Assembly (NCBI RefSeq): GCF_001857965.1
Contig: NZ_CP017774.1
Coordinates: 2,480,001 to 2,544,000, forward strand
From: Flavobacterium commune
GTDB lineage: Bacteria; Bacteroidota; Bacteroidia; Flavobacteriales; Flavobacteriaceae
Length of the DNA: 64,000 nucleotides
Reading direction: 5' to 3'
The position numbers were made by a program, and so were the translations under genes. How positions within the stretch are numbered: position 1 is the first letter of the stretch; each line of letters opens with the position of its first letter. Shown here in pieces: positions 10,603 to 21,400 of this stretch. The notes under the pieces were generated by a model. The model did not search any database. It saw nothing but the letters and a program-made list of their open reading frames with translations, and was not told the DNA's origin.

Positions 10603-11658
10603 ATGAAAAAACTAATTTTATTTTTATTGATATTGATATCTGCTGCAGGATGTTCAAACGATCCAATATCATTTCCGGATTATGATTATTCTGCAGTATA
10701 TTTTCCTTACCAGTTCCCTGTGCGAACAATAACTTTTGGAGAAGATATTTTTGACAATACTTTAGATCTTCAGGGTAAGTGCGAAATTATGTGTGCTTTA
10801 GGTGGTGTTTATGAAAACAAACAAGACCGAATAATTAATATTGAAATAGCCGATACCATTCCTAGTGGTTATAATTTTACTGGAACCACTAGAGCCATAC
10901 GAGCTATGCCAAGAAATTACTATACACTAGCATCAAATCAAATCATTATTAAGAAAGGGAGTATTTCTGGAGGTGTACAAGTGCAATTAACGGATGCTTT
11001 TTTTGCTGATCCTTTAGCTACAGCTAATAATTATGTAATTCCTTTAATGATGACTACAGTTACTAATGCTGATACTATTTTGCAAGGGAAACCAATTGTT
11101 TTAGGTTCTAAACCTAGAAGGCTGAATGGAGCACTTTGGGATGTTCGCGCAAAAGATTATGTATTGTATGCAGTAAAATATATTAATACATGGCATGGTC
11201 AATATCTTAGAAGGGGGAGAGATATTTATTCTGGAAATAAAGTAGCTACTACAGTTAGACGCCCTGTGGATGTTGTAACCTATGATGCCTCAGCTGCTGA
11301 TTCTCAAAAATGGGTTTTTCCATTGACTACACAATCTTTAAATGTTTTGAGATTCCCAATAGTTTATCAGGATAATGCTTCGCAAAATTACAATTGTATT
11401 TTAAATTTAAACTTTGATCAAGAAAACAACTGTGTAATCACTTCTTCTGATCCGACAGCTTATACAGTTACTGGTACTGGAAAGTTTGTGAAAAAAGGTG
11501 AGAAGAAAAGTTTTGGAGGCCTTGACAGAGATGTTCTTTATTTAGATTATACAATAAATCATATAGGGAAAGGTATTACAACACAAACTAAGGATACTCT
11601 GGTAATGAGAAACAGAGGGGTTGTTATGGAACAATTTACTCCTGTTTTAGCTCCTTAA
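10603..11658 (+). CDS. DUF1735-type surface glycan-binding lipoprotein
   Basis: A 351-residue lipoprotein (lipobox AAGC, Cys17). The N-terminal half resembles the DUF1735 immunoglobulin-like domain found in surface glycan-binding proteins (SGBP) encoded after susD in Bacteroidota PULs. The C-terminal half resembles a DUF5627-like beta-sandwich of the kind found in similar proteins. It is the last gene of the susCD operon, followed by a strong terminator at 11786-11823. The likely role is an accessory binding protein holding xylan at the cell surface, inferred from position and domain type. No catalytic motif is visible. Confidence 0.75.
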   Translation: MKKLILFLLILISAAGCSNDPISFPDYDYSAVYFPYQFPVRTITFGEDIFDNTLDLQGKCEIMCALGGVYENKQDRIINIEIADTIPSGYNFTGTTRAIRAMPRNYYTLASNQIIIKKGSISGGVQVQLTDAFFADPLATANNYVIPLMMTTVTNADTILQGKPIVLGSKPRRLNGALWDVRAKDYVLYAVKYINTWHGQYLRRGRDIYSGNKVATTVRRPVDVVTYDASAADSQKWVFPLTTQSLNVLRFPIVYQDNASQNYNCILNLNFDQENNCVITSSDPTAYTVTGTGKFVKKGEKKSFGGLDRDVLYLDYTINHIGKGITTQTKDTLVMRNRGVVMEQFTPVLAP

Positions 11659-11785
11659 AATTAAATCATAAAGAAATATTTTTTTATATTATTGAAAAAG
11701 AATTATTAATTTAATTGATTTTGTTTTCATATATCTAATAGTAAAAACTTTTTTCTAGTTTAGATTTCTTTACTTAAATGTTTTT

Positions 11786-11830
11786 ATAAGAAACAATGAA
11801 GTAATTCCTTCATTGTTTCTTATTTTCTTT
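11786..11830 (+). terminator. Strong terminator at the end of the susCD operon
   Basis: A perfect 16-bp stem (11786-11801 with 11808-11823) and a 6-nt loop, followed by a T-rich run. It separates the susCD operon from the GH98 transcription unit. Confidence 0.85.
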
Positions 11831-12056
11831 TATTGGCATTTTACTACATATTTTAAAGAGAACATTTAGGTTCATTTTTTTATCGTCAAAAAAGCAGGTA
11901 TAATTATTTTTTGTCATAGTTGCAAAAAAAAAAAAAACACAACCGATTGCTTTTTTTGAAATATTATTGAGCCATTTTATAATTAATTCGCTCTGTGATA
12001 TTTCATACGTATTGTTTGCCATATAGTTATGTTGATTTTAATGAAATAATTTAATT
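11831..12056 (+). promoter_or_regulatory. Control region of the GH98 transcription unit
   Basis: No supported gene lies in this stretch. It contains a run of 14 A residues (11924-11937) immediately next to a LacI-type operator (11939-11950), and a further 106 nt of leader before the GH98 start codon. A 70-codon minus-strand ORF across it has no recognisable features and was not called. Confidence 0.5.
11939..11950 (-). promoter_or_regulatory. LacI-family operator, copy 2 (upstream of GH98 gene)
   Basis: ACAACCGATTGC is the exact reverse complement of the operator at 180-191. It lies in the intergenic region before the T9SS enzyme block and next to a 14-base A tract. Confidence 0.6.
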
Positions 12057-15000
12057 ATGAAAAAAAAAATACTTTTTTATAAAGAAAGTACTAAGAATAT
12101 TTTTTTGATAATATTTTTTTTGTCTTTCGTTCAATTGGTTAACGCTCAACAAAATGTGTCTTTAAGGCGACCTGTTTCACCTGACAAGCCAATGTGGTTA
12201 GTTCATATTGATACTTGGAATTATGCAGATCCACAAAAAATTATTGATTTAATCCCCGTAGATATTCGTCCTTATGTTGTGATGAATATTTCACTTTCTA
12301 TTAGTCATGATGTAGCAACTAGTCAGTTTAAAGTTGCTGAATATGGTTATGAAATAGCTAAGTCTTGGATTAGAACTTGCGCTCAGAATCGCATGTGGGC
12401 GATGATTCAACCTTCTAGTGGTGGATATTCCCAGTTTTCAGATTTTGATCTTTCGGTTTATGAAGAGTTTTATAAAGATTATCCAAACTTTATAGGATTC
12501 AATTATGCTGAACAATTCTGGGGATATGATGATGCCAGTGACCCGCTTTCCCCATCTTGGTCTAATCGAATGTCTCATTTTGCTAATTTATTAAAATTGA
12601 GCAACCAATATGGAGGTTATCTGTCAGTGAGTTGGTGTGGAAACCAATGGAGCCCTGCTATAAATCCTATTGGTATGATGAAACGAAATCCGGCTTTTGC
12701 TAAAGCTTGTCGGGATTATACAGAAAATTATATACTGTCCGAAAAATATACTCAAATTTCTTACCAGTCAGATATGGAGAGTATTTGTTTGGGATCTTAT
12801 CTTTCAGGATATAGTGGGAATTATGGTATTCGTTATGACGATACAGGGTGGACAAATGCCAGTGGAGTCCATGAAGGTTTTACAATGGCTACTGCAGCTG
12901 CGCCACATTTTGAACACATGATGCTTACAGGACAAACCGTAATAGATGGTCCGGAGCTTATATGGACACAGTGTTTCCGTGAAACAAACCGTATCACTTC
13001 ATCAAATGGTTATATGAGTCGAAATTGGGAAACTTTTCCTCAATTTGATAATACTTCTGTAGATATTTTCCGAAAAATATTAGATGGTACGGTCCGTATT
13101 CCAACCAGAACTGAAGTTATTGACCGAACTAAGGTCGTAATTGTTAATGATGTTCAATCGGGTACTCCTGATAATATTTATAGTACTCCTGAAACTTTGT
13201 TCGAAGGGCTTTACCGTATGGATGGTGATGGTAATTATAAAGATAATAAGAGTTTCTTTAAGAAAACGGGGCGATTTCCAACAATTCCAACGGTTTTTGA
13301 ATTGGATGATACTGAGGCGAAGTCATTTGATGTCCAGATTAATAAATCAAATTATGCCACTAAATGGCCAACTATAACTTCTAAACAGACTGAATTAAAT
13401 GCATTGTTTCCTGAAGAATATACCGGAGACTTATTTGTAGGGAGACATGAAAACGGATGGGTGACTTATAATCCATATAAAACAGTAGCTGGAAAAATTG
13501 CTAGTGCAAGTATCCCTTTTAAATACAATACATGTGAAAAGGTAGAGCTGACGTATTCACAATATTCTGCAGGAATTATTAAGGAATTTTCAAACAAAGT
13601 TAATTTCTATTTGACAAATTATAATGAGTATGATTCGAGTTTAAAGACAGATATTATCAAAATATTTGGAAGTAATTCAGAACCTACCTATTCTTATCTG
13701 GATAGAGCCAATCATCAGGCAAGTATTATTACAAAAAACTGGTCTGGAGGGGTACTTACTTTAACAATTCAGCATAATGGCCCTCTTGATTTAACTGTGA
13801 ATTGTTCGGGTGCAGCAACAGGACGTTTATCAGCTTATACAGAAGCCCGATTAATTGAACCAAATAAACCGTCAGTTTATATTGGGGCTCGTCAAAATGA
13901 AGCAGAACATTTTGATTATAAAAACATAAACAGCATTATTACCGGTGGTCAAAATGGTTCTATAAGAAATTATCAGGGTCAGGGATATTTAAATTTTGGA
14001 ACAAATGCTGCAGCAAGTATAAGAGATGTAATTAAAGCTTTAAGAAAAGGGACTTATCAACTTGAGATAAGATATTCAGCTCCTGTTTCAGCAGTTACAA
14101 CTATTGATTTATATGTAAACGGGATTAAAGTTGCGACTCCAATATTTAATAAAACCAATGATGAAAGCTCTTGGTTAACGATATCACAAAATATAGAATT
14201 GAATGAGGGAGATAATGAAATAAAATTAGAAGCCAATGCGGCAGGTTTGGCAACTATTTATTTTGACAATATTACATTTTCACAGAATGAAAATAATGGA
14301 GTTTATAATTTTACAAATGATGTAGCTACTACAAGTGCTAGTTTGCCTGCTGCTAATTTAATTACCGTAAAAAGTGGTAGTGCTGGTGTAATATCATATA
14401 AAGATGTAAATAATAATACCAGTAATGCTTTTAAGGCTTATTCTGTGGGGTCAATTAACGGAACAGCAGTGGCAGATTTGGATTTGTTCCAGACTGACGC
14501 AAAAGATTATTCTGTTACCTGGAAAGAATATTATTCTACTAATGGAGGTAAAAAAGGTGTTTTATTAAGAGCATCAGGTGCAAATGGTTCATGCACTTAT
14601 GCTGATGGAATGAAACAAGGATATTTGTTTATTGCTTTAAACAATTCAGATGGAACTATTACACTTATGCCTTATGTTGCTGGTACAGATGGTATTATAG
14701 CTAAACCAACTTATACAACCACAACTCTTAAAGTAATGCCGGGTCAACCTGTGTGGTTTAGGGCTTCTGCAATAGCTAATAAGTTAATTTTTGAATGTTC
14801 TGCAGACGGTATAAATTGGGAAGGTGCGCCGCAAACAACTTTCCAGGATGCCATTTATACTTCAGGAGCTTCAGAATTAGTCTGGGGATTAGGCTCAAAC
14901 AATTTGAATTGGGTAATGGACGATATTAAATTTTCTTCATCAAGCATCACCTTATCTAAGCTTGACATGGAAGGGTTTACTTATGTTCAGAGTTCAGGTC

Positions 15001-17456
15001 CATCAGCCAGTCAAATGTTTTCTGTGTCAGGCAACTCACTTGTAGGAGACATAAGTGTTGAAGCTCCAGTAAATTACGAACTCTCTTTGAGTGCTAATGG
15101 CACATATCAGCCTAAACTTATATTACCGCAAATTAATGGAGCAGTAGCCAGTACACCAATATTTGTTCGTATGACATCTGGATTGTCAACAGGTAAAAAG
15201 GTAGGTGTAATCACAATAAAAACTACCAATACAATAGACCGTCAAATAAGTTTGACCGGTAAAGTAGATCAAAGTCCAATATTTGTTAAATATGATTTTA
15301 CAAATGATGTGGCTACAACGTCTGCAACAACACCTGCGGCAATCAATGCAACTATTGGACAAGGGAATGCTGCAACAGCTGGCGTTGTATCTTATACAGA
15401 TGCCAATAGTTTGACAAGTAATGTTATTAAACCTTATGGTGTGGGGCAAAAAAACGCTACAGGTGTGATAGATTTGAATGCTTTTTCGAAAACAGCTACA
15501 AATTACTCTGTAACATGGAAACAATACATTGGATCTGATCCAACTCAATATAAAACAGGCGTTTTGTTAAGAGGTAATACTAGTAAAATAGGTAATGCAA
15601 CAACAGGATATGTTCAGGGTATTATGGAAGGTTATTTACTATTAGTGTATAATACAGGAACTGATTCACAATTTAGAATTTACCGCTCCACATCAAGTGG
15701 ATTAACAACCCTAATTAGTACAACTGTAAGTTTGGATCCAATTCCTAATAAGCCTATTTGGTATAGAGCATCTGCTTCAGGAAGTGGTAGTGTTGCATTA
15801 AAAATTGAGTATTCAACTGATGGAGTAAACTGGACTACAGGCGGCTCCACTACTGACGGTAGTTCAACTTATTCAGCTGGAGCTACGCAAATTGTATGGG
15901 GTTTAGCTGTTAACAGTTTAGACTTTTACATGGATGATATTGCTTTTTCAGGTTTAGATGAATCAGCAACATTAGAAATTGATGATGATAATGACGGTGT
16001 ACCAAATAATATAGACATTTGTCCAAATACACCAATAGGTCAAGCGGTAAATACCACTGGTTGTTCTCAGACTCAATTAGATGATGATGGGGATGGTATT
16101 AAAAACAATGTCGATCTTTGTTCAAATACACCAACTGGTCAAACTGTAAATGCTAATGGTTGCGCTCAGAGTCAATTAGATGATGATAATGATGGTGTTA
16201 AGAACAATGTTGATTTATGTCCAAATACACCAACAGCTCAGTCAGTAAGTGCTTCAGGTTGTGCCCAGAGTCAATTGGATGATGATAATGATGGTGTCAA
16301 AAATAGTCTGGATATCTGTCCAAACACACCAACAGGTCAGTCAGTAAATGCTTCAGGTTGTGCCCAGAGTCAATTAGATGATGATAATGATGGTGTTAAA
16401 AACAATGTTGATTTATGTCCAAATACACCAACAGGTCAGTCAGTAAATGCTTCGGGTTGTGCTTTGGGGCAATTAGATGATGACAATGATGGTGTGAAGA
16501 ATAATGTTGATTTATGTCCAAACACACCAACAGGTCAGACGGTAAATACCACAGGCTGTGCTCAGAGTCAATTAGATGATGACAATGATGGTGTTAAGAA
16601 CAATGTTGATTTATGTCCAAACACACCAACAGGTCAGTCAGTAAATGCTTCAGGTTGTGCTTTGGGGCAATTAGATGATGACGGCGACGGTGTTAAGAAC
16701 AGTGTTGATTTATGTCCAAGTACACCTGTTGGTCAGGCAGTCGATGCTAATGGTTGTATCGCCTTAGGCTCAACGAATTATTCTATTGAAGTTGTTGGAG
16801 AAAGTTGTCCAAATAAGAACAATGGTCAAATTACCATCACAGCCAGCCAGGCTTTGACATATTCTGCAACTGTTAATGGAACCCCTAAATCTTTTACAAA
16901 TAAAATTTTAGCCTTAACTAATCTTAATCCGGGTACTTATGATATATGTATTGATGCATCGGGGACGACTGCAAAACAATGCTATTCTATTGTAATTCCT
17001 GCAAGTGCGGCTATTACAGCAAAAACGACATCAACATCTGAAAAGTTAATGGTTGAAATTCAGTCAGGTACCGCTCCTTATCAGGTAAATGTTAATGGAG
17101 TACTACAATTTGAAACCAATAATTCCAATTTTGGTGTAGATGTAAGTAATGGGGATGTATTAGAAGTTACAACTTCAAAAGAATGTGAGGGGACTTATGC
17201 CAAAACGATTACTTTGTTTGATTTTGTTCAAGCCGTTCCAAATCCTACAACTGGTCCGTTTGATATTTATTTACCAACTAATGACAGCTCAGTAGAAATA
17301 GGAATTTATACTGTCACAGGAATGCTAATTTCTAAATCGGTTTACATTATTGAAAATGGTAAAGTACATTTAGATTTAGGAAAAGAACCTGCTGGAGTTT
17401 ATTTTGTTAGAATACAATCAAATCCTTTAGAAACAATTAAAATCATTAAAAAGTAG
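12057..17456 (+). CDS. GH98-family endo-acting glycosidase (probable xylanase), T9SS-secreted, with TSP3 repeats
   Basis: A 1799-residue secreted enzyme. After the signal peptide (ending VNAQ, about residue 31) comes a GH98 catalytic module opening MWLVHIDTWNYADPQKI (about 46-340), with candidate acidic residues Glu152 (NYAEQF), Asp239/Glu241 and Asp261. A GH98-associated beta domain follows, then a CBM6/35-like domain (about 612-746) and two copies of one roughly 220-residue beta domain starting at 749 and 1079. Eight 33-residue thrombospondin-type-3-like Ca-binding repeats (1309-1568), a small beta domain and a type A T9SS sorting domain (last ~75 residues) complete it. GH98 includes blood-group endo-beta-galactosidases and complex-xylan endoxylanases; the xylan neighbours favour the latter. 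The FN3 lipoprotein starts 7 bp later. Confidence 0.88.
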   Translation: MKKKILFYKESTKNIFLIIFFLSFVQLVNAQQNVSLRRPVSPDKPMWLVHIDTWNYADPQKIIDLIPVDIRPYVVMNISLSISHDVATSQFKVAEYGYEIAKSWIRTCAQNRMWAMIQPSSGGYSQFSDFDLSVYEEFYKDYPNFIGFNYAEQFWGYDDASDPLSPSWSNRMSHFANLLKLSNQYGGYLSVSWCGNQWSPAINPIGMMKRNPAFAKACRDYTENYILSEKYTQISYQSDMESICLGSYLSGYSGNYGIRYDDTGWTNASGVHEGFTMATAAAPHFEHMMLTGQTVIDGPELIWTQCFRETNRITSSNGYMSRNWETFPQFDNTSVDIFRKILDGTVRIPTRTEVIDRTKVVIVNDVQSGTPDNIYSTPETLFEGLYRMDGDGNYKDNKSFFKKTGRFPTIPTVFELDDTEAKSFDVQINKSNYATKWPTITSKQTELNALFPEEYTGDLFVGRHENGWVTYNPYKTVAGKIASASIPFKYNTCEKVELTYSQYSAGIIKEFSNKVNFYLTNYNEYDSSLKTDIIKIFGSNSEPTYSYLDRANHQASIITKNWSGGVLTLTIQHNGPLDLTVNCSGAATGRLSAYTEARLIEPNKPSVYIGARQNEAEHFDYKNINSIITGGQNGSIRNYQGQGYLNFGTNAAASIRDVIKALRKGTYQLEIRYSAPVSAVTTIDLYVNGIKVATPIFNKTNDESSWLTISQNIELNEGDNEIKLEANAAGLATIYFDNITFSQNENNGVYNFTNDVATTSASLPAANLITVKSGSAGVISYKDVNNNTSNAFKAYSVGSINGTAVADLDLFQTDAKDYSVTWKEYYSTNGGKKGVLLRASGANGSCTYADGMKQGYLFIALNNSDGTITLMPYVAGTDGIIAKPTYTTTTLKVMPGQPVWFRASAIANKLIFECSADGINWEGAPQTTFQDAIYTSGASELVWGLGSNNLNWVMDDIKFSSSSITLSKLDMEGFTYVQSSGPSASQMFSVSGNSLVGDISVEAPVNYELSLSANGTYQPKLILPQINGAVASTPIFVRMTSGLSTGKKVGVITIKTTNTIDRQISLTGKVDQSPIFVKYDFTNDVATTSATTPAAINATIGQGNAATAGVVSYTDANSLTSNVIKPYGVGQKNATGVIDLNAFSKTATNYSVTWKQYIGSDPTQYKTGVLLRGNTSKIGNATTGYVQGIMEGYLLLVYNTGTDSQFRIYRSTSSGLTTLISTTVSLDPIPNKPIWYRASASGSGSVALKIEYSTDGVNWTTGGSTTDGSSTYSAGATQIVWGLAVNSLDFYMDDIAFSGLDESATLEIDDDNDGVPNNIDICPNTPIGQAVNTTGCSQTQLDDDGDGIKNNVDLCSNTPTGQTVNANGCAQSQLDDDNDGVKNNVDLCPNTPTAQSVSASGCAQSQLDDDNDGVKNSLDICPNTPTGQSVNASGCAQSQLDDDNDGVKNNVDLCPNTPTGQSVNASGCALGQLDDDNDGVKNNVDLCPNTPTGQTVNTTGCAQSQLDDDNDGVKNNVDLCPNTPTGQSVNASGCALGQLDDDGDGVKNSVDLCPSTPVGQAVDANGCIALGSTNYSIEVVGESCPNKNNGQITITASQALTYSATVNGTPKSFTNKILALTNLNPGTYDICIDASGTTAKQCYSIVIPASAAITAKTTSTSEKLMVEIQSGTAPYQVNVNGVLQFETNNSNFGVDVSNGDVLEVTTSKECEGTYAKTITLFDFVQAVPNPTTGPFDIYLPTNDSSVEIGIYTVTGMLISKSVYIIENGKVHLDLGKEPAGVYFVRIQSNPLETIKIIKK
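15981..16760 (+). repeat. Tandem 99-bp coding repeats (8 TSP3-like units)
   Basis: Eight units of 33 codons, each of the form DDDxDGVxNxxDxCPxTPxGQxVxxxGC. The units are very similar at DNA level, several almost identical. The equivalent region of the GH30 gene holds three units, so copy number differs between the two genes. Acidic loops and paired cysteines are as in thrombospondin type 3 repeats, which bind calcium and form stiff spacers. Confidence 0.9.
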
Positions 17457-18147
17457 TTGCGATATGAAAAAAATAAGTTTATTTATATTGAGTTTGACAC
17501 TATTTTCTTCTTGTAGCAGTGGTGGAGATGAGGGCGATGCCCAAACTCCACCAACTATTCCAAGTTTAGTTTATCCAACAAATAATTTGGTTTGTATAGA
17601 CAATACAGTTGAATTTAAGTGGAATGCTTCATCTGATGCTCAAAATGATGTGATTACTTATCAACTAGATGTTGCTACAGATAATGCTTTCACTAAAAAT
17701 GTAGTTACTTCAACTACCACTTTGTTGAGTAAGTCATTGTCTTTAGAGAAGGGGAAGTTTTATTATTGGCGGGTAAAAGCAATTGATTCTAAAAATAAAG
17801 CAGATAAATATACTTCGGTATATACTTTTTTTACTGAAAATCAGGGAATAGTTAACCATTTACCATTTATACCAGAAATAAAATTACCTGTTTTACATTC
17901 GGATGTTTCCGGTAGTTCAATAACTTTAAGTTGGACAGCAGTAGATGCAGATAATGATAATTTGTTGTATGATGTGTATTTAGGAACGTCAAACTTTCCT
18001 ACTCAAAAAGTAGCATCGGATTTGTCGGCTGCTTCTTATACAGCATCTTCATTGACATCTTCAACAAAATATTACTGGAAAGTTGTTGTTAAAGATGATA
18101 AAGGAGGAAATACTATAGGTCCGGTTTGGGATTTTAATAAACAATAA
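16730..18147 (+). repeat. Direct repeat, copy 1 (1.42 kb; 3' end of GH98 gene plus FN3 lipoprotein)
   Basis: This segment is closely matched by 21170-22587 at a constant offset of 4440 bp. Stop codon, 7-bp spacer, next start codon and final stop codon all keep the same spacing, so there is no net insertion or deletion. It covers the last TSP3 unit, the small beta domain, the T9SS sorting domain and the whole FN3 lipoprotein gene. Confidence 0.88.
17464..18147 (+). CDS. Small two-FN3-domain surface lipoprotein, copy 1
   Basis: A 227-residue lipoprotein with lipobox FSSC (Cys17) followed by SSGGDEGD. The acidic run resembles the lipoprotein export signal that sends lipoproteins to the cell surface in Bacteroidota. 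Two fibronectin-type-III-like beta-sandwiches follow (about 33-125 and 130-227), each with the YYWRVKAID or YYWKVVVKD motif. No enzyme motif is seen. It begins 7 bp after the GH98 stop codon, so the two are translated from one message. The neighbouring GH30 gene has an equivalent partner with about 85% identical residues (counted by eye). A role as a surface anchor, receptor or chaperone for the secreted enzyme is a hypothesis from this pairing. Confidence 0.8.
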   Translation: MKKISLFILSLTLFSSCSSGGDEGDAQTPPTIPSLVYPTNNLVCIDNTVEFKWNASSDAQNDVITYQLDVATDNAFTKNVVTSTTTLLSKSLSLEKGKFYYWRVKAIDSKNKADKYTSVYTFFTENQGIVNHLPFIPEIKLPVLHSDVSGSSITLSWTAVDADNDNLLYDVYLGTSNFPTQKVASDLSAASYTASSLTSSTKYYWKVVVKDDKGGNTIGPVWDFNKQ

Positions 18148-18198
18148 GTTTTGCACACAGCAATTATCTTATAAATATCTTTTAAATAAAAGAAGTTT

Positions 18199-18236
18199 GA
18201 TATGAGACTATCTAAATTTTAGGACGGTCTCATATC
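18199..18236 (+). terminator. Hairpin after the GH98 / FN3 unit
   Basis: A perfect 10-bp inverted repeat, GATATGAGAC at 18199-18208 and GTCTCATATC at 18227-18236, with an 18-nt loop. It lies 50 nt after the FN3 lipoprotein gene. The T-run is weak, so it may be an attenuating or RNA-stabilising hairpin. Confidence 0.45.
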
Positions 18237-18443
18237 TCTCTTGATATAGAATCGAAAAAAATAAGTAAACAATTTTCAGGAGATATTCTTGATTTTCAAA
18301 TGATTAGTTTTTTATGAATTTATGATTTATAAAAAACTGAATGTTAATTGTTTGTTTTTTTAATAATCTATAAACTTGATTTATCACTTAATAAAAAAAA
18401 AACATCTATTAACTTTAATGATGTAACAATAATTCTACTATGT

Positions 18444-21400
18444 ATGAAAAGAAAAATTAAAATAAAATTTGCAATTATTGCGGGTATAATTTTTTGCGGT
18501 CTAGGGTTTGCACAAAATCCAAAAGTCAGAATTGACAAGAATACACCTTATCAAAAAATTACCGGATTTGGTGGATTTGTAAATAGTCCACAATTTGGTT
18601 ATAATCATATGTCAACAGCAGAAATTCAAAAAGTTTGGGGTGCAAATAGTGGGGCAGGTTATAATATTATGCGACTTTATATTCCTGAAAATAAGAGTAG
18701 TTGGAGTTCTGTGTTGGCTACTGCACAACTTGCAAAATCTATGGGACTTACCATTTTTGCAAGTCCTTGGACAATGCCTGCAGAATGGAAAACTAATAAT
18801 CATATTAATGCAGTGTACGTAGATGCTAATGGTGTACAACAGATAGGATATCTAAAGCCAGAACATTATCAGGATTATGCTTTATATCTGGATGATTTTG
18901 TGACGTATCTTAAAAATAATGGGATAGAACTGGATTATATTTCTGTACAAAATGAACCAGATGAGAAGGCATTGTATCATGGATGTATATGGACTCCAGA
19001 TCAGATTGCTACTTTTGTGAAAGACTATGGTCATCTTATCAATTGTAAAGTAATCGCACCCGAGAGTGTTGGTTTTTCAGATAATTATGCAAATGCTTTT
19101 TTGAAGCCTGAAGTAATGGCTAATTTTGAAGTATATGGAGGCCATCAGTATGGTGGAATGCAGTCTGTCTATAAGCAATTTCAGAATTATAACAAACAAA
19201 TCTGGCAGACAGAGTATCTTATCAATTGGAACTCTTCTAGTGGTACTACGCCAAGAGATTTTGATTGGAATACAGATGGTTTTTCTTTTGCTAAAAGTGT
19301 AAATGATGCGTTATTGGGTAATATAAATGCCTGGATTCATTATGCTACAAAGCGTTTTTATGGGTTAATGGGGGATGGAACTAATGGTTCTGTTGATGGT
19401 GAAATTACTAAAAGAGGATATGTTCTTCAGCAATTAGCTAAAAATGTTACCGGAAAGACCAGAATCAATGCTATATGGACAGATGAAGGTTTTTTAAAAG
19501 GATCTTCATATATTTCTGAAGATGGAAATAAAATCGTTTTATTTGTATATAATACTGCATCTACACCTTCAACTTTGACAGTAGATTTACCATTTTATAC
19601 CGTTTCAGGAACAAAAGCACTTACAAATGCTACAAGTGATTATACCATTTCTAATCTTACTTATAATGAACAAACTTTTCGTCCTGTTGTAACTGTAGAT
19701 GCTTCTAGTGTTATGACTTTTATTTTTAATAAAAATAGCGAGAGATTACAATCTAATATGATTGGGGAAGATATCCATTATAATAAAATTGATGTTCAGC
19801 AAACTTCTAGTGCTACTTTTGGAACGGCTTATAAAATTAGTGGACAAACTAAAACATGGTCTAATCCAAATCCTTTATTTAGTTCGAATACTAACGGAAC
19901 AAATGGTTATATTGCTTTGGATGACAGATATAGCAAATTGATAATGCATGTAAACAGTGCAACATCTGTTTCTAATCGCTATTCTGATAATACGACGCTT
20001 ATTTATGTAAATGCCGCCGGAACAGTAAAGAGTAAAAATTACGGGCGGGTGACTTTTCCCGCTGCTGGGAGTTTTGACATTGTTTTAGATATTTCCACAG
20101 CAACATTGACCGATGGTATTAAAGGAATTATTAGCCTTACAAATTCCAATTATAGTTCAGTACTCACCATGAATTTTGGAGATGTCTATCTGAATATCGG
20201 TAATGAAAAAACTTCGAAATTCTCCGGAGTTTATTTCGATGATGATAGTAACTTGCTGGATGCTTTGACAAGTAGCTATAGTACTTCTCTCGATCTTCGT
20301 AATGTAACAGCAATTCCCCAAAGTAAAAATTGGTATCAATCAGCAGCAAATAAAAACAGTATTTATTATGTGCCTCAAGGTTATACAGGTCTTACAACGA
20401 ATGTTATTGCAAACAACAATGCAAATTTACTTTCACTAGCTGATCAGAGTGGTGATTTTAGTGTACCTTTTAATTTTAATACCACTTCAGCTACTTATAC
20501 TGGAGTTTTTGCAGGGTATAGAACTTTGACATTGCCTTTTGAAGCATCAATTCCCACAGGAGTTACTGCTTATAATATGGTTTCATCATCTGCAAATGTT
20601 TCTTGTACATCAATCAAAAACGGAATTATTCCTGCGAATACGCCTGTTTTAATTAGTGCAAATGGCACCTTTACTTTTACGGGAAGTGGAGCTGTTTCTA
20701 CTCCTAAAAATCTCACAGTAAATAATTTTGTGCCTGTGTATATCAGCTACAAATCTCCTGTGAAAAGTTATGTTTTTAAAACAGTTAATGGTGTTTCGGG
20801 ATTTTATACTGTAACAACTTCTTCTCTTTCAGATATGAATCCATTTACGGCATATATTACTTCCGAAAATTTATATACAGCAGAAGTTCTTCCTCTAAAA
20901 TTTGATATATCAGATGATAATGATGCAGATGGTGTTCCAAATAATATAGATACATGTCCTAATACACCATCAGGTCAAACCGTAAATGCCAGCGGATGTG
21001 CTCAAAGTGAATTAGATGACGATGGAGATGGTGTTAAAAATAGTCTGGATATCTGTCCAAATACTCTATCAGGTCAAACTGTAAATTCTAGTGGATGTGC
21101 TCAGAGTCAATTGGATGATGATAGCGATGGTGTTAAAAATAGTATTGATATTTGTCCAAATACACCTAGCGGTCAGGCTGTTGATGCTAATGGGTGTATA
21201 GCTTTAGGATCAACAAATTATTCTATTGAAGTTGTTGGCGAAAGTTGTCCAAATAAAAATAATGGTCAAATTACAATTACTGCCAGTCAGAATTTGACTT
21301 ATTCAGCAACTGTTAACGGAACCTCTAAAGCTTTTACAAATAAGATTTTAGCGTTAAATAATCTTGCTCCGGGGACTTATGATATATGTGTTGAGGCTTC

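Noticed and set aside
11810..12022. 70-codon minus-strand ORF in the intergenic region before GH98
   Set aside because: It spans the terminator arm, the A tract and the operator; it has no family features and an implausible FFFF run encoded by the homopolymer.
15981..16760. Regular 99-bp repeats suggestive of a CRISPR-like array
   Set aside because: The repeats are in frame, encode TSP3-like units and have no variable spacers; no cas genes are present.
18348..18443. Upstream extension of the GH30 reading frame
   Set aside because: The ATG at 18444 begins a clean signal peptide; the extension has low-complexity AT-rich codons.
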